Below, piece by piece: positions 33,232 through 45,676 of a stretch of DNA of 64,000 nucleotides. The position numbers were made by a program, and so were the translations under genes. The first letter of the stretch is position 1, and each line of letters begins with the position of its first letter. Origin of the DNA: Steinernema hermaphroditum. Lineage: Eukaryota; Nematoda; Chromadorea; Rhabditida; Steinernematidae. The notes below the pieces were generated by a model. The model ran no database searches and was not told where the DNA came from. It saw only the letters and a program-made list of their open reading frames with translations. Location of the stretch: NCBI GenBank assembly GCA_030435675.1, contig CM059623.1, positions 14,602,092-14,666,091 on the forward strand, given 5' to 3'.

Positions 33232-36200
33232 ATGTCGTCGAGCAGCTCGTCCCTCCAGAGTACCAGCAGCGTCGGTCTCCTCAAGTCCCTTATCGAGCAG
33301 GCCAGCGATGCCTACGGCCAGGGCGATCCTACAAGTGCCTTGGCCTTCTACGACCAGGCCGTCCTCATCGATCCCACCAACCATGTGCTCTACGCGAACA
33401 GATCGGCGATTCTGTTGAAGTTGGACCGGCCGAAGGAGGCCGTCCAGCAGGCCAACTACTCCATCCAGCTGAATCCCAGGTGGCCAAAGGCGTATTTTCG
33501 GAAAGGAGAGGCCCTTAAGGCGACAGAGGAGTTCGAAAAGGCGATTCTGGCCTTCTGTCAGGGTCTGCAGTTGGAGCCTGAGAATGAACAGTTGCTGATC
33601 GGATTGATCAACTGCGCGGCCGTTAGTCAGATCAAGGGTGAGCCTAATAATTTCCTGACCATATTTCCTCTTCGTTTTAGAACGATTCGAAAAGATCCTC
33701 CGGCAGATGAGCGCGTTAGGGCTGGACCGGAGTCCCTTCGTGATAGTCTCCGTTGTTGGACAAGAATTTCTGGCCATCGGCAATTGTCAAGATGCGATCA
33801 CCATCCTGAACTGCGCCCTCACCATCGATTCAACGTCGCTAAAACTAAAGGAGTCGACTAATGGTGCCTTGGCTACGGCGCACTACCAGACTGGGAACTA
33901 TAGGAAGGCCAGCGATTACATGTACATTCAGTTGGAGATCGCCGAGCAGCTGAGTGAGTTTTCATTAGATATAACCGAGAAAAGGCCCCAAATGTGCAAG
34001 AGATGTCAGCTATTTTGACCAGAGATGTTAAAATTTCATCGATTTCGAGCCTCAGGATCGGGATCGGGATCGGGATCGGGATCGGGGTCGAGATCGAAAG
34101 ATCGGAGTTTCGAGATTTCAATAATGCTTATGCTCACATCGAAATATCTGAGGCACAACCCGTAGCTTTGAGCTACTTCGGTCCATTTTGGGGCGTCCAG
34201 TGGCCTGACTATCCGGAGCCAGTCGTAAGGGACCTTACCCATTGTTTTTTGAAATAGACTATGGAAACATCTTGTAATAATGCAAGGAAAGGATACTTCG
34301 ATAAACAGCTATTTCGACCACAGATGTTAAAATTTCACCCTTTTCGAGTGTCATGATCGAGATCGTGGTCTTTGGCCTTGGCAAGAAATGCCCCCTACCT
34401 ATCTTGACCCTCCCTTTCAGATAACCCTCGATCTCAAATCTCCATCCACGCCAACATCGCCCAACTCGCCCTCAAACAACACGAACTAGCCCGGGCTATT
34501 CTGCATCGCCGAAAGCAGATCGATCTCTTGAACTCTTTAAACGAGAGCTCCGACGCCGCTTTGGTCGCGTTGGGAGAACTGTACCTTATAGCCAACGAAG
34601 TGACTCGAGCCAGAGAGATGTTTACCAGCACGGAGAAGACGAACGTCTACGCACAGCTGGGACATGCCAGGGCGCTCATGGCGGAGGGTAGCTACGCCGA
34701 AGCGAATGACGCTTTGGCGACTTTGGAGAAGACTACGGGCAATATGAGGGTCAAGGCGAACGCTATTCTCTTCCGATGTCGATGTCTTCTTGCGCTGCGG
34801 GAGCCTCAGAAGGCCGCCGGGATTTTGAAGGCTCATGTACTCAGGGATTCTTCGCTTAGCAACGATGAAGAGATGGTAAGACTTTGTTACTGATGACACC
34901 CAAAATCGTTATTTCAAGATTGGCCACTTCTTCGCCGTCTTGGGAGAGTGCCAGCTGGCCACAGGGGACTGGATCACCGCTCGGAAATGGGCCAACAAGG
35001 CCTTGAAGATCGGCCTTTCCAATGACAGTATTCCACTCAAAACCGACGCTTTCCGAATTCTTTCTCAGCTCTTCGAAGTTACAAAGGATACGTAAGTTAT
35101 CGAGCAGAATTCTGCTCTATATGTTTCAGCATTTTCAGAAGAAACGCCCTATGTTTGGCTCAAAAATTGGCTGAACTTCTAGAATCGGCCAACGCCCAAT
35201 TACCCGTTCAAACAGCTGCCTTGTCCAGGCTCGGAAATTTGCTGTATTCCACAGGCGACTGGGAAAAAGCGCTGGAAGTGTTCAGGAAACGGCTGGATCT
35301 GGCTTCGAGGCTGGCCTGTGCTAAGACCTTGATGGAAGCCCACTCAGATTTGGCGAGATTGTATAAGAGTCTTGGAGATGAGGTAGGTGTTGGAAGGGCT
35401 CTAGAAACTTGCTAGAGATTGGGAAACGTAAATCAGGCGAATATTAAGTGCACCTATGACTGACGCTTCCAATGGACAGAATCACATTCTTTACCACTAT
35501 ACCTTTAGAAAAATCGAGTCAAACACATCGACGAACAAGAGCAATACATCCAGGGAGAGTCAAGCTACGAATGGATCTACTTCGAGGACCTAGCCGATCT
35601 GAAAGTGGACAGAGCCGAGATCGACGAGGCCAAAGAGCTCTACGAGAAAGCTCTCATGGGAGTGCAGGAACAGAATAATGCCCAAAAAGAAGCGACGATC
35701 TGTGCAAAATTGGGAGATTTGCATCAGAAGATGGAGTCCTTTGAAGAGGCGGCTTTCTACTTCCACCAGAACTTGACCCTTAATAAACAAACCAAGAATC
35801 TGGAAAATGTTTTACGAGGTTGTTCTTCATCCATAGCCATCTTAACACTCGCTTTAGGCTATGCATCTCTTGGTAAAATCCACTATCTCCAAAAGCATCT
35901 GGAGGAGGCACTGGAATTCCATCGGTACCAGTTAACCCTCGCCAGAATCCTGAATGACACGAGTCAAAAGTTGGACGCACTTATTGGGATCGGTCAGGTG
36001 TTCACGGCCAAGAAGGACTTCTCCAGAGCTGTTAGGATCTTCTCGAAAGCGAGGCGTATAGCGGAGTTTAACGGACTGAAAAATGAGTTGGCGATGTGCC
36101 ATGGGCGGATTGGAGAGTGCTATGTGGAGATGGGAGATCGGAGTAGGGTAAGTGCTATTCACTTTTGTCAAAAGTAGCAGTGGAGCAGTGAAGATAAATC

Positions 36201-37899
36201 CATGTGACAGCCAAGGGAACCCTACAGGACTTTGGATTCACACGGAGGACTATAGTGATGGCCGTCTTGGCAAGACGGTGGAACTACGGATTCTTTCTCT
36301 TGTGTTCTAAGACCAAGATTATCCACTTCAGGCTCTCTCTCACTACTGCAAACAGCTGCTCCTATTCCCCTACATGAGCGACTGCGACTCGAAATGTGCC
36401 AGCCTATCCTACCTAATCACAGAGAAATCCCACAACGGGGACATCGTTTGGAGTCTTAAACTCTGTGAAATGAGAGTGGATATCGCCAAAAGCAGCAAAT
36501 CTACCCATCTGCTTTCAAGGGTCCTCGCCGAATCGTCGAATACTGTAGCCTCTCTTGGATGCTTCGAAAAAGCGGCGTCTTACTTGTCCGAAGCCGTTGC
36601 GTTAGGCCTTCAAAACGAGCATGAAGAAACCGGTTGTCTTATCCTAAAGCTTGCCGATCTCTATGAGCGCCTCGGCCAGTACAGTGACGGACTCAATGTG
36701 CTACAAGATTTTGTGGAGAACGTGGACAATAGTCCGGAATATAGCCTGAGATTGGTGACTTTCCTGTTCCACCGAAAGGACTACGACAAAGCCGAGGAAC
36801 TTCTTCGCTCCTTGGACCAAACAGAAGAAGTGTCCTACGCTCTGGCCGCTTGTCTCTACCGTAAGACTGACCTCTACGGCGCTCTCAAGGTTCTTCGAAA
36901 CTGCACACGGATCACCGATGCGGAACACATCGCCGTCGACATCCAGTCGGGCTTCGTTCTCAACGCCATTGGTCGATTGGAGCGCGTCGTCTACTGGGAC
37001 GACTACCGTACCCAGTCCGTCACGCTGCAGAGACTGCTCGAAGTATTCGATGATCTGGACGCTTACGATGTCATCAACCCCAATCTCCTGGACCATCTTT
37101 CGATCACCATTCGGATTCACTATGAAATGTCTCTCGGGAATTGGGAAGTCGCCTCTCAACTGCTGGAAATCGAAAATGGAATGGAGTTCGAGAAGTTCGT
37201 AGTGGCTGTATGTACGGGTCAAGAATGCCACCTTCTACCGAAAGCTACCGTAGCCATGGGAGCTTCTGATCCAATACAATTCGTCAATGTCCTAACATCA
37301 AGGCTTAATGAAAGGCTTCATCAATTCGCCAATGCCATAATCGAAGGAGTCTACGGCTCTATTCAAGCTGGTAGCTTGATCTTATACAGCAATAGTTCCA
37401 ATAACAGTAGGTCTTTGTTCATCAGAATTCATTCAAATGTCAGTTCTAGGTACCTACTACGTAAACAAGACTGACAGCGACGAAGTTCTTCCACAGTTTT
37501 ATCGAAAGATGCTTCAGAAAGTCCTAGAAACCATGGCGATCCCAGAAGGAAACGTGGCTGATGTGCCTGTCCAAAAAGAAGATCTGAACAGTAAGGAGCT
37601 CAGATGAGACCATCACATCCTGTACCATACTTTTAGACAATACAAAGGAGAAACTGGCTGATATCAGTGAAATCCTGAAAACGTTTGAAATTCGCGAAAA
37701 GTGGCGACGGAAGGGTCGGCGAAAGCAGAGATCCACGGCGAGGGGATACGCTTCAGATGGGGAAGTGGTCAACTTGAACAACACGACAGTGAGCGACTGC
37801 GAGCTCACCGACACGGAGTCCGTTTCTGGAGCGAAGGTCATCGGTGTGGACTTTGAAGACGATTATGATTCGTCTTTTCAAGACGCCTCGTTTTATTGA
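33232..37899 (+). CDS. Large TPR protein, TTC28-like N-terminus, no CHAT domain
   Basis: Ten exons join to 1209 aa: 33232-33637, 33681-33953, 34421-34875, 34919-35091, 35139-35382, 35509-35818, 35858-36147, 36332-37406, 37450-37590, 37637-37899. The first ~115 residues are three TPRs of co-chaperone type (YANRSAILLKL, PRWPKAYFRKGEAL). LDRSPFVIVSVVGQEFLAIG then matches a characteristic TTC28 stretch, and many further TPRs follow (YATLGKIHYL-like, ALEFHRYQLTLAR, CHGRIGECYVEMGD). Vertebrate TTC28 ends in a caspase-like CHAT domain; here the protein ends in a basic and acidic tail (KWRRKGRRK...DDYDSSFQD) with no CHAT residues seen. TTC28 works at the midzone and midbody in cytokinesis; a scaffold role here is inferred. 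Introns are 39-467 bp, half of them under 50 bp. The start is the first ATG before a Ser-rich leader. Confidence 0.75.
34052..34098 (+). repeat. GGGATC hexanucleotide array in an intron
   Basis: About five GGGATC/GGGGTC units in tandem lie inside the 467-bp second intron of the TPR gene, the largest of its introns. Confidence 0.85.
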
Positions 37900-37905
37900 A
37901 ATAAA
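37900..37905 (+). terminator. Polyadenylation signal of the TPR gene
   Basis: AATAAA begins one base after the TGA stop (37897-37899), implying a 3' UTR of only about 20-30 nt. Confidence 0.65.
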
Positions 37906-38117
37906 GGCGGCGCATGCTAAGATTCCAGTAGGGTGCAAAACATCAGTACCCTACCGGCGATAAACACACGGCCGTCAAGATAGAGACGGTAGCCCTGCGG
38001 GTGGCAGGAATATTGCTAAGAAAAGAGGCTAAACATGACTCAAAAACCTGCAAAGAAACCGAAAGCCTAGCATCCACTACAGGAATAGTGCTAAAAGATC
38101 AAATGTAAATCGCTGTC

Positions 38118-38265
38118 TGTGTGGCTCATTGCCAGCGCGTTCCATTTGTAATCGATGGGTGTCGGGTTCGCTCCCCCTCAGGGTTCTTATTTTCTGTGGT
38201 TGTCTCCCCCCTGCGGTCAGAAAAACACAGACACCAACGGCTCTCCTGTCGGTTCTCCAATTGAG
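38118..38265 (+). mobile_element. tRNA-Thr-like SINE copy
   Basis: GTGGCTCATTGCCAGC (A box), CCATTTGTAATCGATGG (a paired Thr TGT-like anticodon arm) and GGGTTCGCTCCC (B box) are followed by a tail with ACACAGACACCAACGG...TCGGTTCTCC that resembles the 32.6 kb copy. It lies about 210 bp past the end of the TPR gene. Confidence 0.55.
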
Positions 38266-38364
38266 ATGTGAGGTTCGATGAAGTGACGTAGCTCTCAGAC
38301 AACTTTTTATTCTTCATGAAGCAGATAAGACAGAAAGATAACAGTGAACAATAGAATAGCACCC

Positions 38365-39139
38365 CTAGCAGTAGATGTGAACGCATATGAATTTGTGTCC
38401 TTCGTGTTCCTCGTACTCAGAAGTGACACTTGTGAGTTTCTTCAAATTATCAAAACAACATTCTTTTATAAAACAGATTGTGCTCATTTTTCCACGAATA
38501 GCCTCCTTGTTTTCATTTATAAACGTACTCAGTCTTCTTATCTCCGAGTCCGAATGGCAGTCATGACAGCAATATCCAACCATAATTTCTCTGAATTGTG
38601 GCTGAAGAAGCAGCTCGAAAACAAACGCATCGGATGCATATTCGAAGGAAGCACGTTCCAAAGTGCTGCTCCGGACGCGTTCCTTCACAATATCCCATTT
38701 TGAGGCTTTACTATCCAGGGCTGTGATATCAGTGACTCTGAGCTGTTGAATAAAGTCGATCAGGCTAGGACTCATAGTCGACGGGTCCCAGTAACAGAGC
38801 ACAAGGTCAACATGACGTACATGACGCTGAAGTCGATTGATTCGATCCATCATCTCTTTGCTCATCTCGTGGTTGCCGTAACCGAAGAAAATCACGATTT
38901 TGAAACAGTTCTTAAGTTGATATTCAGTGACTAATTCACCGCGCATGTTTTTGACCTGCTGCGTCAAAAACATCGCAATCCTTGAAGTTTCGCCCAGTGA
39001 TACCAAAAAAAGTGCACTGCTCTTCAAAACGGGCGACAGTACAACCAAACTGTCCATCAATCCGTGTCAGTTTGTCGAAGTAGCGTTCGCCGAGTAGGGA
39101 AGCAACGTTTTCGATGAAAGCTGTGGGTACGAGATTCAT
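38365..39139 (-). pseudogene. F-box-like nematode family gene with a frame break
   Basis: The N-terminal stretch MNLVPTAFIENVASLL (ATG 39137-39139) resembles the F-box-like start of expanded nematode families of unknown function. A 38365-39060 frame encodes the rest (about 230 codons, with KIVIFFGYGNHEM and a Cys-rich C-terminus). The two parts are in different frames and meet at a run of seven A at 39005-39011; one base fewer would make the frame continuous. It is either a pseudogene, a strain difference or a sequencing error in the homopolymer. An intron is not supported, because no donor-acceptor pair fits there. I do not recognise the C-terminal domain. Confidence 0.45.
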
Positions 39140-41768
39140 TGTCGCGACTTCGCTTGGGTACAACTGGAGACAATTCAATCCTTTAAAAATGGAATTTATA
39201 TGATATCTGCGTTTTAGAGCAATTCGGTGAGGTGAGGAAATCATTCGCCAAGCAATGCGACACTCACCTGTTCCTATGGAAAGATTTCTTCGGGAGTGTT
39301 ATCCCCAAGGAGTTCACAAGTTCATTTTCAGCGCCTTCCCACACCGTCAAATTCTCAATTTTATGACCCTCTCGGCCATCCAGGCATTTTTCGCCGTCCG
39401 CACCGGACAGTTGTTTCGGAACGGCGGTCACTCAGAGAAGTCGTTTTCGCATCTCCTGACATGTTTATTAGTTCGCCGAGTCACTCAGCCCGGTGGTGGC
39501 CACTTGACTCCCGGTCCCCACCCTCATCCTCTTCATCCACGGCGACGTCGAAGCGGATGTATAATCTGTTGCTGCGCGCTCTGCAAATAGTGACTCAATT
39601 CAAATGCCTTCCGCCGACCTCTGGAGGTCGGCATTTCTGCGAATTTTATTGTTCGAAAGAGCAAAAAACTTCGCGCTTTTGTGTCCGATCTCTTTGTTTG
39701 TCCTGCGCCTGGAAGAAAGGTGTCTGTGCGTTAGGTACTTTCCTGGCTGTAAATGAACTGCGTACTTGACTGGTATCTACGTAACTTCTATTCTGTGGAG
39801 AAAAGTGTTTGTTTTGTTTGTTTAGCGTGGAGGTGATACTGTTCTTCTTGTTTATCCTCGTCTGACGTAGCGACGGCAGAAGATGGTGGGTCTTATGTTC
39901 TCTTATCAAGCGAGCCCTCCGGTACATGGACTAGCTGTAGAAGAGTATACATGAACCCAACACTCTGAAACGGTAAACCATTTTAACACCCTTTAGACAA
40001 ACCCGAAATTTACATATGGTTGAGTTTTCGTTACCCGTTGATCCCAGTCAATACCGAAATCCAAACGAATCTGAGTTCGAACTGTTCTTCAAGTTCAAAA
40101 CATGTCCGAAATCCGGACTCTCTCAGCGATACTTGCCTCAGAGGTGGACACTTCGGGCGGTTCGCTTGATAGCATGGATCTCTTCAACTAATCGCAAACT
40201 GGTTCTGTCTAAATCCTAAATGTTTCAGATCCTATTTTTGATCCTGCAAAATTGTCGCTGCTTTTATCCACACATCGCAGAACGAACCTAATAACAGGGG
40301 CATAAACTTACTGGTATATTCTATGGTCGGGGTCATTAAAAATCTCATTAGCTTCTTGTATAGACCAATTTTGTAGTGTGTCGACAAGAACGCGAAAAAT
40401 AGGTTGTGTTCGCGTTCTAGACACATGTCTAGACATTTTATGTTAAAGTGACAGAAGCAAGCAATTTCATATTCACTTTGCATGCGTCCTACACCGAGCT
40501 CAACCCGCTGGCTACTTCATCAGCGCCATCGAAACCATCACACTGCCTGCACCGATTTCTCTGTTCGTCTGCCTGCTCTCGTGCCGCTGCGACGAGACAG
40601 TCGCGCGCAGACGGGGTCGGTGGCAGAGCGTCTGTCTTTACGACTTTTGCGGATTCCATCCGACGCTGATGATGTGACTCAGGCGACTAGGGCGGTCATA
40701 GCACACGATGCTGAAGACTATGTTGCCTCTGAAGGCGGAAAAAGTCGTCAAAAAAAGATTTTGTTTAGCACTGCGTGGGAGCAGTCTTATCAATCAAGGA
40801 GGACGTGTGTGGTCTAATGACAAGGGACGGTTGGATAGGATGTGCAGCGCTTTCTTTTGGTTATGATGAGAATTTTATGTGTTTCTGCATGTACGATCAA
40901 ATCTAAAAATTAAGCCGAAAATAAAGTTTTGAGTTCGCAATTTAGATTGACATATCCGATTCATCGTTTGAAAAGAGCGAAAATCGATCTTCGCCTATCT
41001 GACTAGCAATCTTAATAACATGTTAAGTTAAGTAAGTAATTCACTGAATTTCGTCTGTCGGTAGAATGCAGTTTCGTGTGGGTCAGTTTCTGACACTAAA
41101 ACTGGGATATGGGCATTTTATCGAGCTCATCACAGATTGTAGAAGGATACGGTAGCTTGCAGATCAGACTGAGATCTACGAAAACTTGTAAATTACACAA
41201 AGCGCCCTAAAAGACATCTCAATGTACAATCTGTGTCCATAGATGTTGCTTAAGTCCTTCAAATCAATCAAAATCAAAAAAATCATTTGACACCCACCGA
41301 CATCACTGATAATCTTTACTCTTGGCTAAACCTGTAAACAACTCATAACCGTCTGCTTATTTTTAGCTTATTGCAACAATCATCCCTCAATGTTTTTATC
41401 TAACCTAAATACGCCTGGATCGCCTTTCAGCGTCGCGCTTCCGCGCTTTGTTTACCCGATCAGAGTCGACGCGCCGAGTGGGTGTCGACATCATCGGCGC
41501 CACCGCGGATCAGGCGGACGCCACTATCCGCGCCTGGCAACGCCCGGAGCGATCGTCCCGACCGCTAGGCGTGCAGTAAGACGGCACTTTTTCTGAGAAC
41601 GTAGCCGTCGGGTACAACCCGAGGGTTCCCCCGTTTCGCGTTCGTTTTTTCCGACATCTCTCGGGACAAGTTTTGTGTTTAATCGCGGGCCCGCTGTCAC
41701 TGTGTGAACGCTCTCAACCACTCCAAGTCGTTTAGGGTTGCGCGTGGCCAACGAGGACGACGACTGCG
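39140..41768. other. 2.6-kb stretch without a recognised gene
   Basis: Short frames at 39255-39769, 40016-40219, 40232-40483 and 40448-40817 do not match known families and do not join. A palindromic TGTCTAGACA lies at 40426-40435. From about 41.4 kb base composition becomes GC-rich, as expected for a promoter or 5' exon of the small gene starting at 41769. Confidence 0.45.
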
Positions 41769-42593
41769 ATGAATCGACAGGCGAGCGTCGACGCGCTCAG
41801 TCTCGCCTTCGACGGCATCTCCACGACGCCATATGGTGAGTTTTATGCGCTCGTGGGAAAGTCGCAAGAATCCTTTTGATGCATTCCGAAACGACTTTTA
41901 TTGTTTTGGGAGTTTTACAAAAAGAGGGGGTGTTGTGCTGATTGACGGAAAGGCAAAAAAGCGATCGTAAGGGAAGAAGTGGAACTTCGCTCTAAATCTT
42001 CCTTCGGGTACGGGTAATACAGGATGATGCAAAAGTTCTGTAACTTTTGAAATGACCATGACAAAACCAAAAACCAACTAATTTCAATACAATTTTGACC
42101 GATCCAAAATAGTATGTCTTGTAGAGTTGACCTTGCCCTCCAAGATGCTCCACACCGAATAACCCATTGAGAATTTGATGGCCAAAACAGTTTGTCCCCA
42201 AAACTTAGGACACCTGTCGCGAGAGACAGTTATTGTTGATTTCGGACCGTGGGACGGCGCCCAATCCTTGTGCAGGATCCAATTGCGGTCAGAGAAGTGT
42301 TCTGAGGCGCAGTGGATGACGTCCTTGCACAGAATCTAATATCGATGCAATTTTTTATTCATATTTAGACCCGGATATAGTTGCACAATAGAGCAGAGTA
42401 TATCCAGTCGTCTCAAGCGTACTTTTTGAGGAGATTTAGACCTTTTTTTGCTCTTACAGCTGTCCCATTCTCTGAGGATTTGAACCGTCTCTTTTCCGAT
42501 TTCGCCGAATACGAATGCGGTTCACAGATATGTGAACGGTTCAACTCCAAGTTCAGTTTTGAAAGGACGGTCGAGATGAAGGGAGGCAGTTGA
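41769..42593 (+). CDS. Possible two-exon 66-aa protein
   Basis: Exon 1 (41769-41835) begins MNRQASVDALSLAFDGIS and ends at a strong donor (ATG|GTGAGT). Exon 2 (42460-42593) follows a CTCTTACAG acceptor and continues in phase as AVPFSEDLNRLFSDFAEYE to TGA. The joined length is a multiple of three. The protein is acidic and probably helical, with no family match. The 624-bp intron is large for this region. Exon 1 could instead be the first exon of a longer transcript. Confidence 0.4.
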
Positions 42594-43478
42594 AACAACA
42601 GTAGGCCATTTGGGATAAAGAAAGCTAAAGTTGGGTCTTAAAGTTGACTATACTTATCAGACAATTGGTCAACGAACTTTAGCGGCATTTCTTAGTATCT
42701 TAGTAGTCGCCGCTAAACGTTCAAGATCATTTATTTGATGAGTTAGGAAAAAACGATTACGACACAATGTGTCTGGTTGCAGACGGGAATCCTACTCATT
42801 AAAGTAAGTATTTTGTGGGTATATTTCACATTGAGTAAGAGCCAAATGGCAGTGCACTCATTATATTTACGCCTATCGTGATAGGGCCTTCACTATCTTT
42901 AGCAAAGTAGTTAAAGCAAATTGCCCACGGGAAGGCAGTTTTCTGGAATTCAGAAGGCTTCCTTATGTTGGAAACGGTTTGCACGGGGTTCTGCTCGATG
43001 AATTTCGGCACTAACTGCGACGGTGATAGTCCTATCCTCACAATCACATTCAGTAAACCTTGTCCATCAGCCGCAATTCAGAGATGGGCACGAACGGATC
43101 GGACAGCCGGATCCGTCAACCGGCTCACGGATAGGCTGAATCGGCTGGACAGCCGGTTGGATATACGTCTCGGCCGTTGCCCACCTCTGGTCCACACTTG
43201 CGTCTTTGTGTCTCCGATAGAGTTGCTGAAATGTATGACTCCGGCTTCAGAAAAATTTCGTCTTTTCGCTTGTTTGATTTGCGCGATTTTTTATACCATC
43301 GGAACGCGATCGATCTCACTATTTGCTGTTTCAATTCGAGTGCAAAGATGAATCATTAGATTGGATAGGGCCATCTATTATCTTACCACATATCTTTTGT
43401 TTATCGTCTATCACTTCTGCTGACAACCACCGAACAACTGTTTGGCCAGTGACGTATGTAGCTGTTAGGCATTTGATC
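42594..43478. other. Gap before TYW2
   Basis: No gene is established. A minus-strand frame (42826-43047) and a plus-strand frame (42965-43351) overlap here; neither shows a family motif. The 5' exon(s) of the TYW2 gene may begin in this stretch. Confidence 0.4.
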
Positions 43479-45676
43479 ATAATAACAGGTCCCAAGGACA
43501 TTTTCTACAGGTTGCAGGAGAAAAAAAGCCCAGCTATCAGAGTGATACCCTACAAAGTCAGGCAAAGCCCGTACAGGTAAGTACAGACAGACATAAAATC
43601 AACATATTTTATATTTGGCCTTAACCCCTCAGCCAAGACAGGGTTTGGTTACAGGCCTCTAGTCGTGGTGGCTTCGGCCAACCCCGGCTTGGCTTAGGTT
43701 AAACTTACTTAAAACCTGTTGATTTTGCGTATCATCAGGGTCTTTTTCTCACATAATATTTTGTACAGTGACCCATATGAGACGCACTTGAACTCGAAGA
43801 ACTGGCGTCCTAATCGAGTCCGAGTCTCCAATCCTAGACTCGTGATTCCGATCACTGATCCTGACAGAGAAATGCTCAGAATACTGTATCTATGAACAAC
43901 TTTAGGCCGTAGAAAGAGTGTGGATGAAGTCACGACGTCATTCGGCTTCAACAAAGCATCGCCTTTTGGAAAGATGCTGGACGTCGTCCGGAGGGAGGCT
44001 ACCGTAGCCGGACTATGGAACGAGGACATGCATAGAGATCTGCCCAAAAGATGGGAAAAGCACGGAAACATCATCGTGTTCCCGCAGAACTCGTTCCAGC
44101 ACAAGAACTGGCGTCTTATGGGTGAGTCTATCCGCATCCTTTGGACTCTGGTCGTCCATCGACCATCCCCCATTAAAGCTGATCCCATCCATCAACGGCA
44201 GTGTAATAATTAGGCTATTATTAGGTCGCGAGCTTTGGCGCCTGGTGGCCGAGTCGCTGAACACAGAGCGCGTCGGGAGAAAGCGACAAATTGCGGACGA
44301 CGAACTTCGTACCCCACATGTGGACCTTCTTTATGGTCAGCACGGATGGGTCGAGCATGTCGACAATGGCATAAAGTAGGGATGACTCCCTATCTTCACC
44401 TAGTCTCCCCTACTTCAGATTTAACTATGACGTCACCAAATGCATGTTTAACATCGGAAACGCGGCCGAACGACACAGACTTGGCGACCTGGACTGCCAT
44501 AGTGAGGTCATCGTAGACATGTTCGCAGGTAGATCAAGTCCTACCGTACCCCCATGCACCCATATTCTTCTAGGAATCGGCTACTACACTTTGCCGTTCT
44601 TGATCAACGCCAGCGCAAAGCATGTCTACGCCGTCGACTGGAACGACGACGCTACAGAAGCGCTCAAGAAGAGTCTCGAGGCGAACGACTGCGCTGACCG
44701 GTGCACTGTGCTGGAGGGCGACTGCCGACGAGTGAGCCCGACCGGGCTGGCCGACAGGGTTAACATGGCCCTCATTCCTACGACTCGGCCTCATTGGCTG
44801 ACGGCTTGTAAATGCCTCAAGCCAAAAGGAGGCGTTATTCACATTCACGAGACGATCAGAACGATGAAGAAGGCAAAGTCGCCGGAGAAGATGATGAGAC
44901 TGAAGAGGAAGGCTAAAGTTAGCAGGTGAGTAGAGCCTAGACTTATCCTTAAGATGCCAGTTCTTGTGCTGGAAACGGGCACAGTTCGGCTACGGTAGCC
45001 TCCCTTCGTGTAGTATCGTCCAAATAGCGATATTTTGCTGAAGCCACCCACAGATTGGAGCCTCGGTCTGCGAGACAGATACTGTAGACAATGACAATCA
45101 TATCGCCAAACGGCCCTGTATGAAGTGCCATTTAGAACCGAAAGCCTCGGCTCCGTCAGCGAGGAACTGGCGACGACGGACTCGGACGACGTCTTCATTC
45201 TCCCCAAGAAGGAGCCCAACAACAACAACGTCTCGCCGTCGTCGTCGATCACTACCGTACTCTCCAGCGACGGGCCACCCTCCTGCGACGAGGTGCCCTC
45301 GCCCACGAAGCGCAAGTTCAGCCGCTCGGCGTCGATCGTCGAGGAGCTCGAGAATCGCGAGCTTCCGCCGCCGTTCATCGGCGACGCCATCAAGCAGAAC
45401 GGCCACTGGGACGCACTCCCTCAAACCTATCGCGACTTTGCCGTCGACTGTGCCTCAAAGTATGCATAAACCGACCTTCTTCGCGTCTCAGTGAGACTGT
45501 TTAGGATCATTGGCTACTTGAACAACATTCATCTCCTCGACGGACAGGTGTACACTTGCACCATCGAGCGAATGGAGAAGCTGAAGACCTACACGAAGCA
45601 CACGGACCACGTGGTCCTCGACGTGACCTGTCGCCCCGAAAGTGAATTGGTTGTTTTTGCCGACAAGTTTGCCTGA
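43479..45676 (+). CDS. TYW2: tRNA wybutosine-synthesising protein 2 (TYW2/TRMT12)
   Basis: TYW2 moves the aminocarboxypropyl group of S-adenosylmethionine to the modified guanosine next to the tRNA-Phe anticodon, a step of wybutosine synthesis. Family blocks appear in order: LPKRWEKHGNIIVFPQ, LYGQHGWVEHVDNGI, NYDVTKCMFNIGN, then the methyltransferase motif MFAGIGYYTLPF split by an intron after MFAG, YAVDWNDDATEALK, ADRCTVLEGDCR, GGVIHIHETI and the C-terminal HTDHVVLDVTCRP. Between the last two lies an acidic, Ser-rich insert of about 80 residues (45.13-45.38 kb) absent from the human protein. The N-terminal exons (before 43.9 kb) and one splice near 44.93-45.13 kb are uncertain; the last intron is only about 36 bp. 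AATAAA lies at 45722-45727. The gene is tail-to-tail with Dicer, 156 bp apart. Confidence 0.88.
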
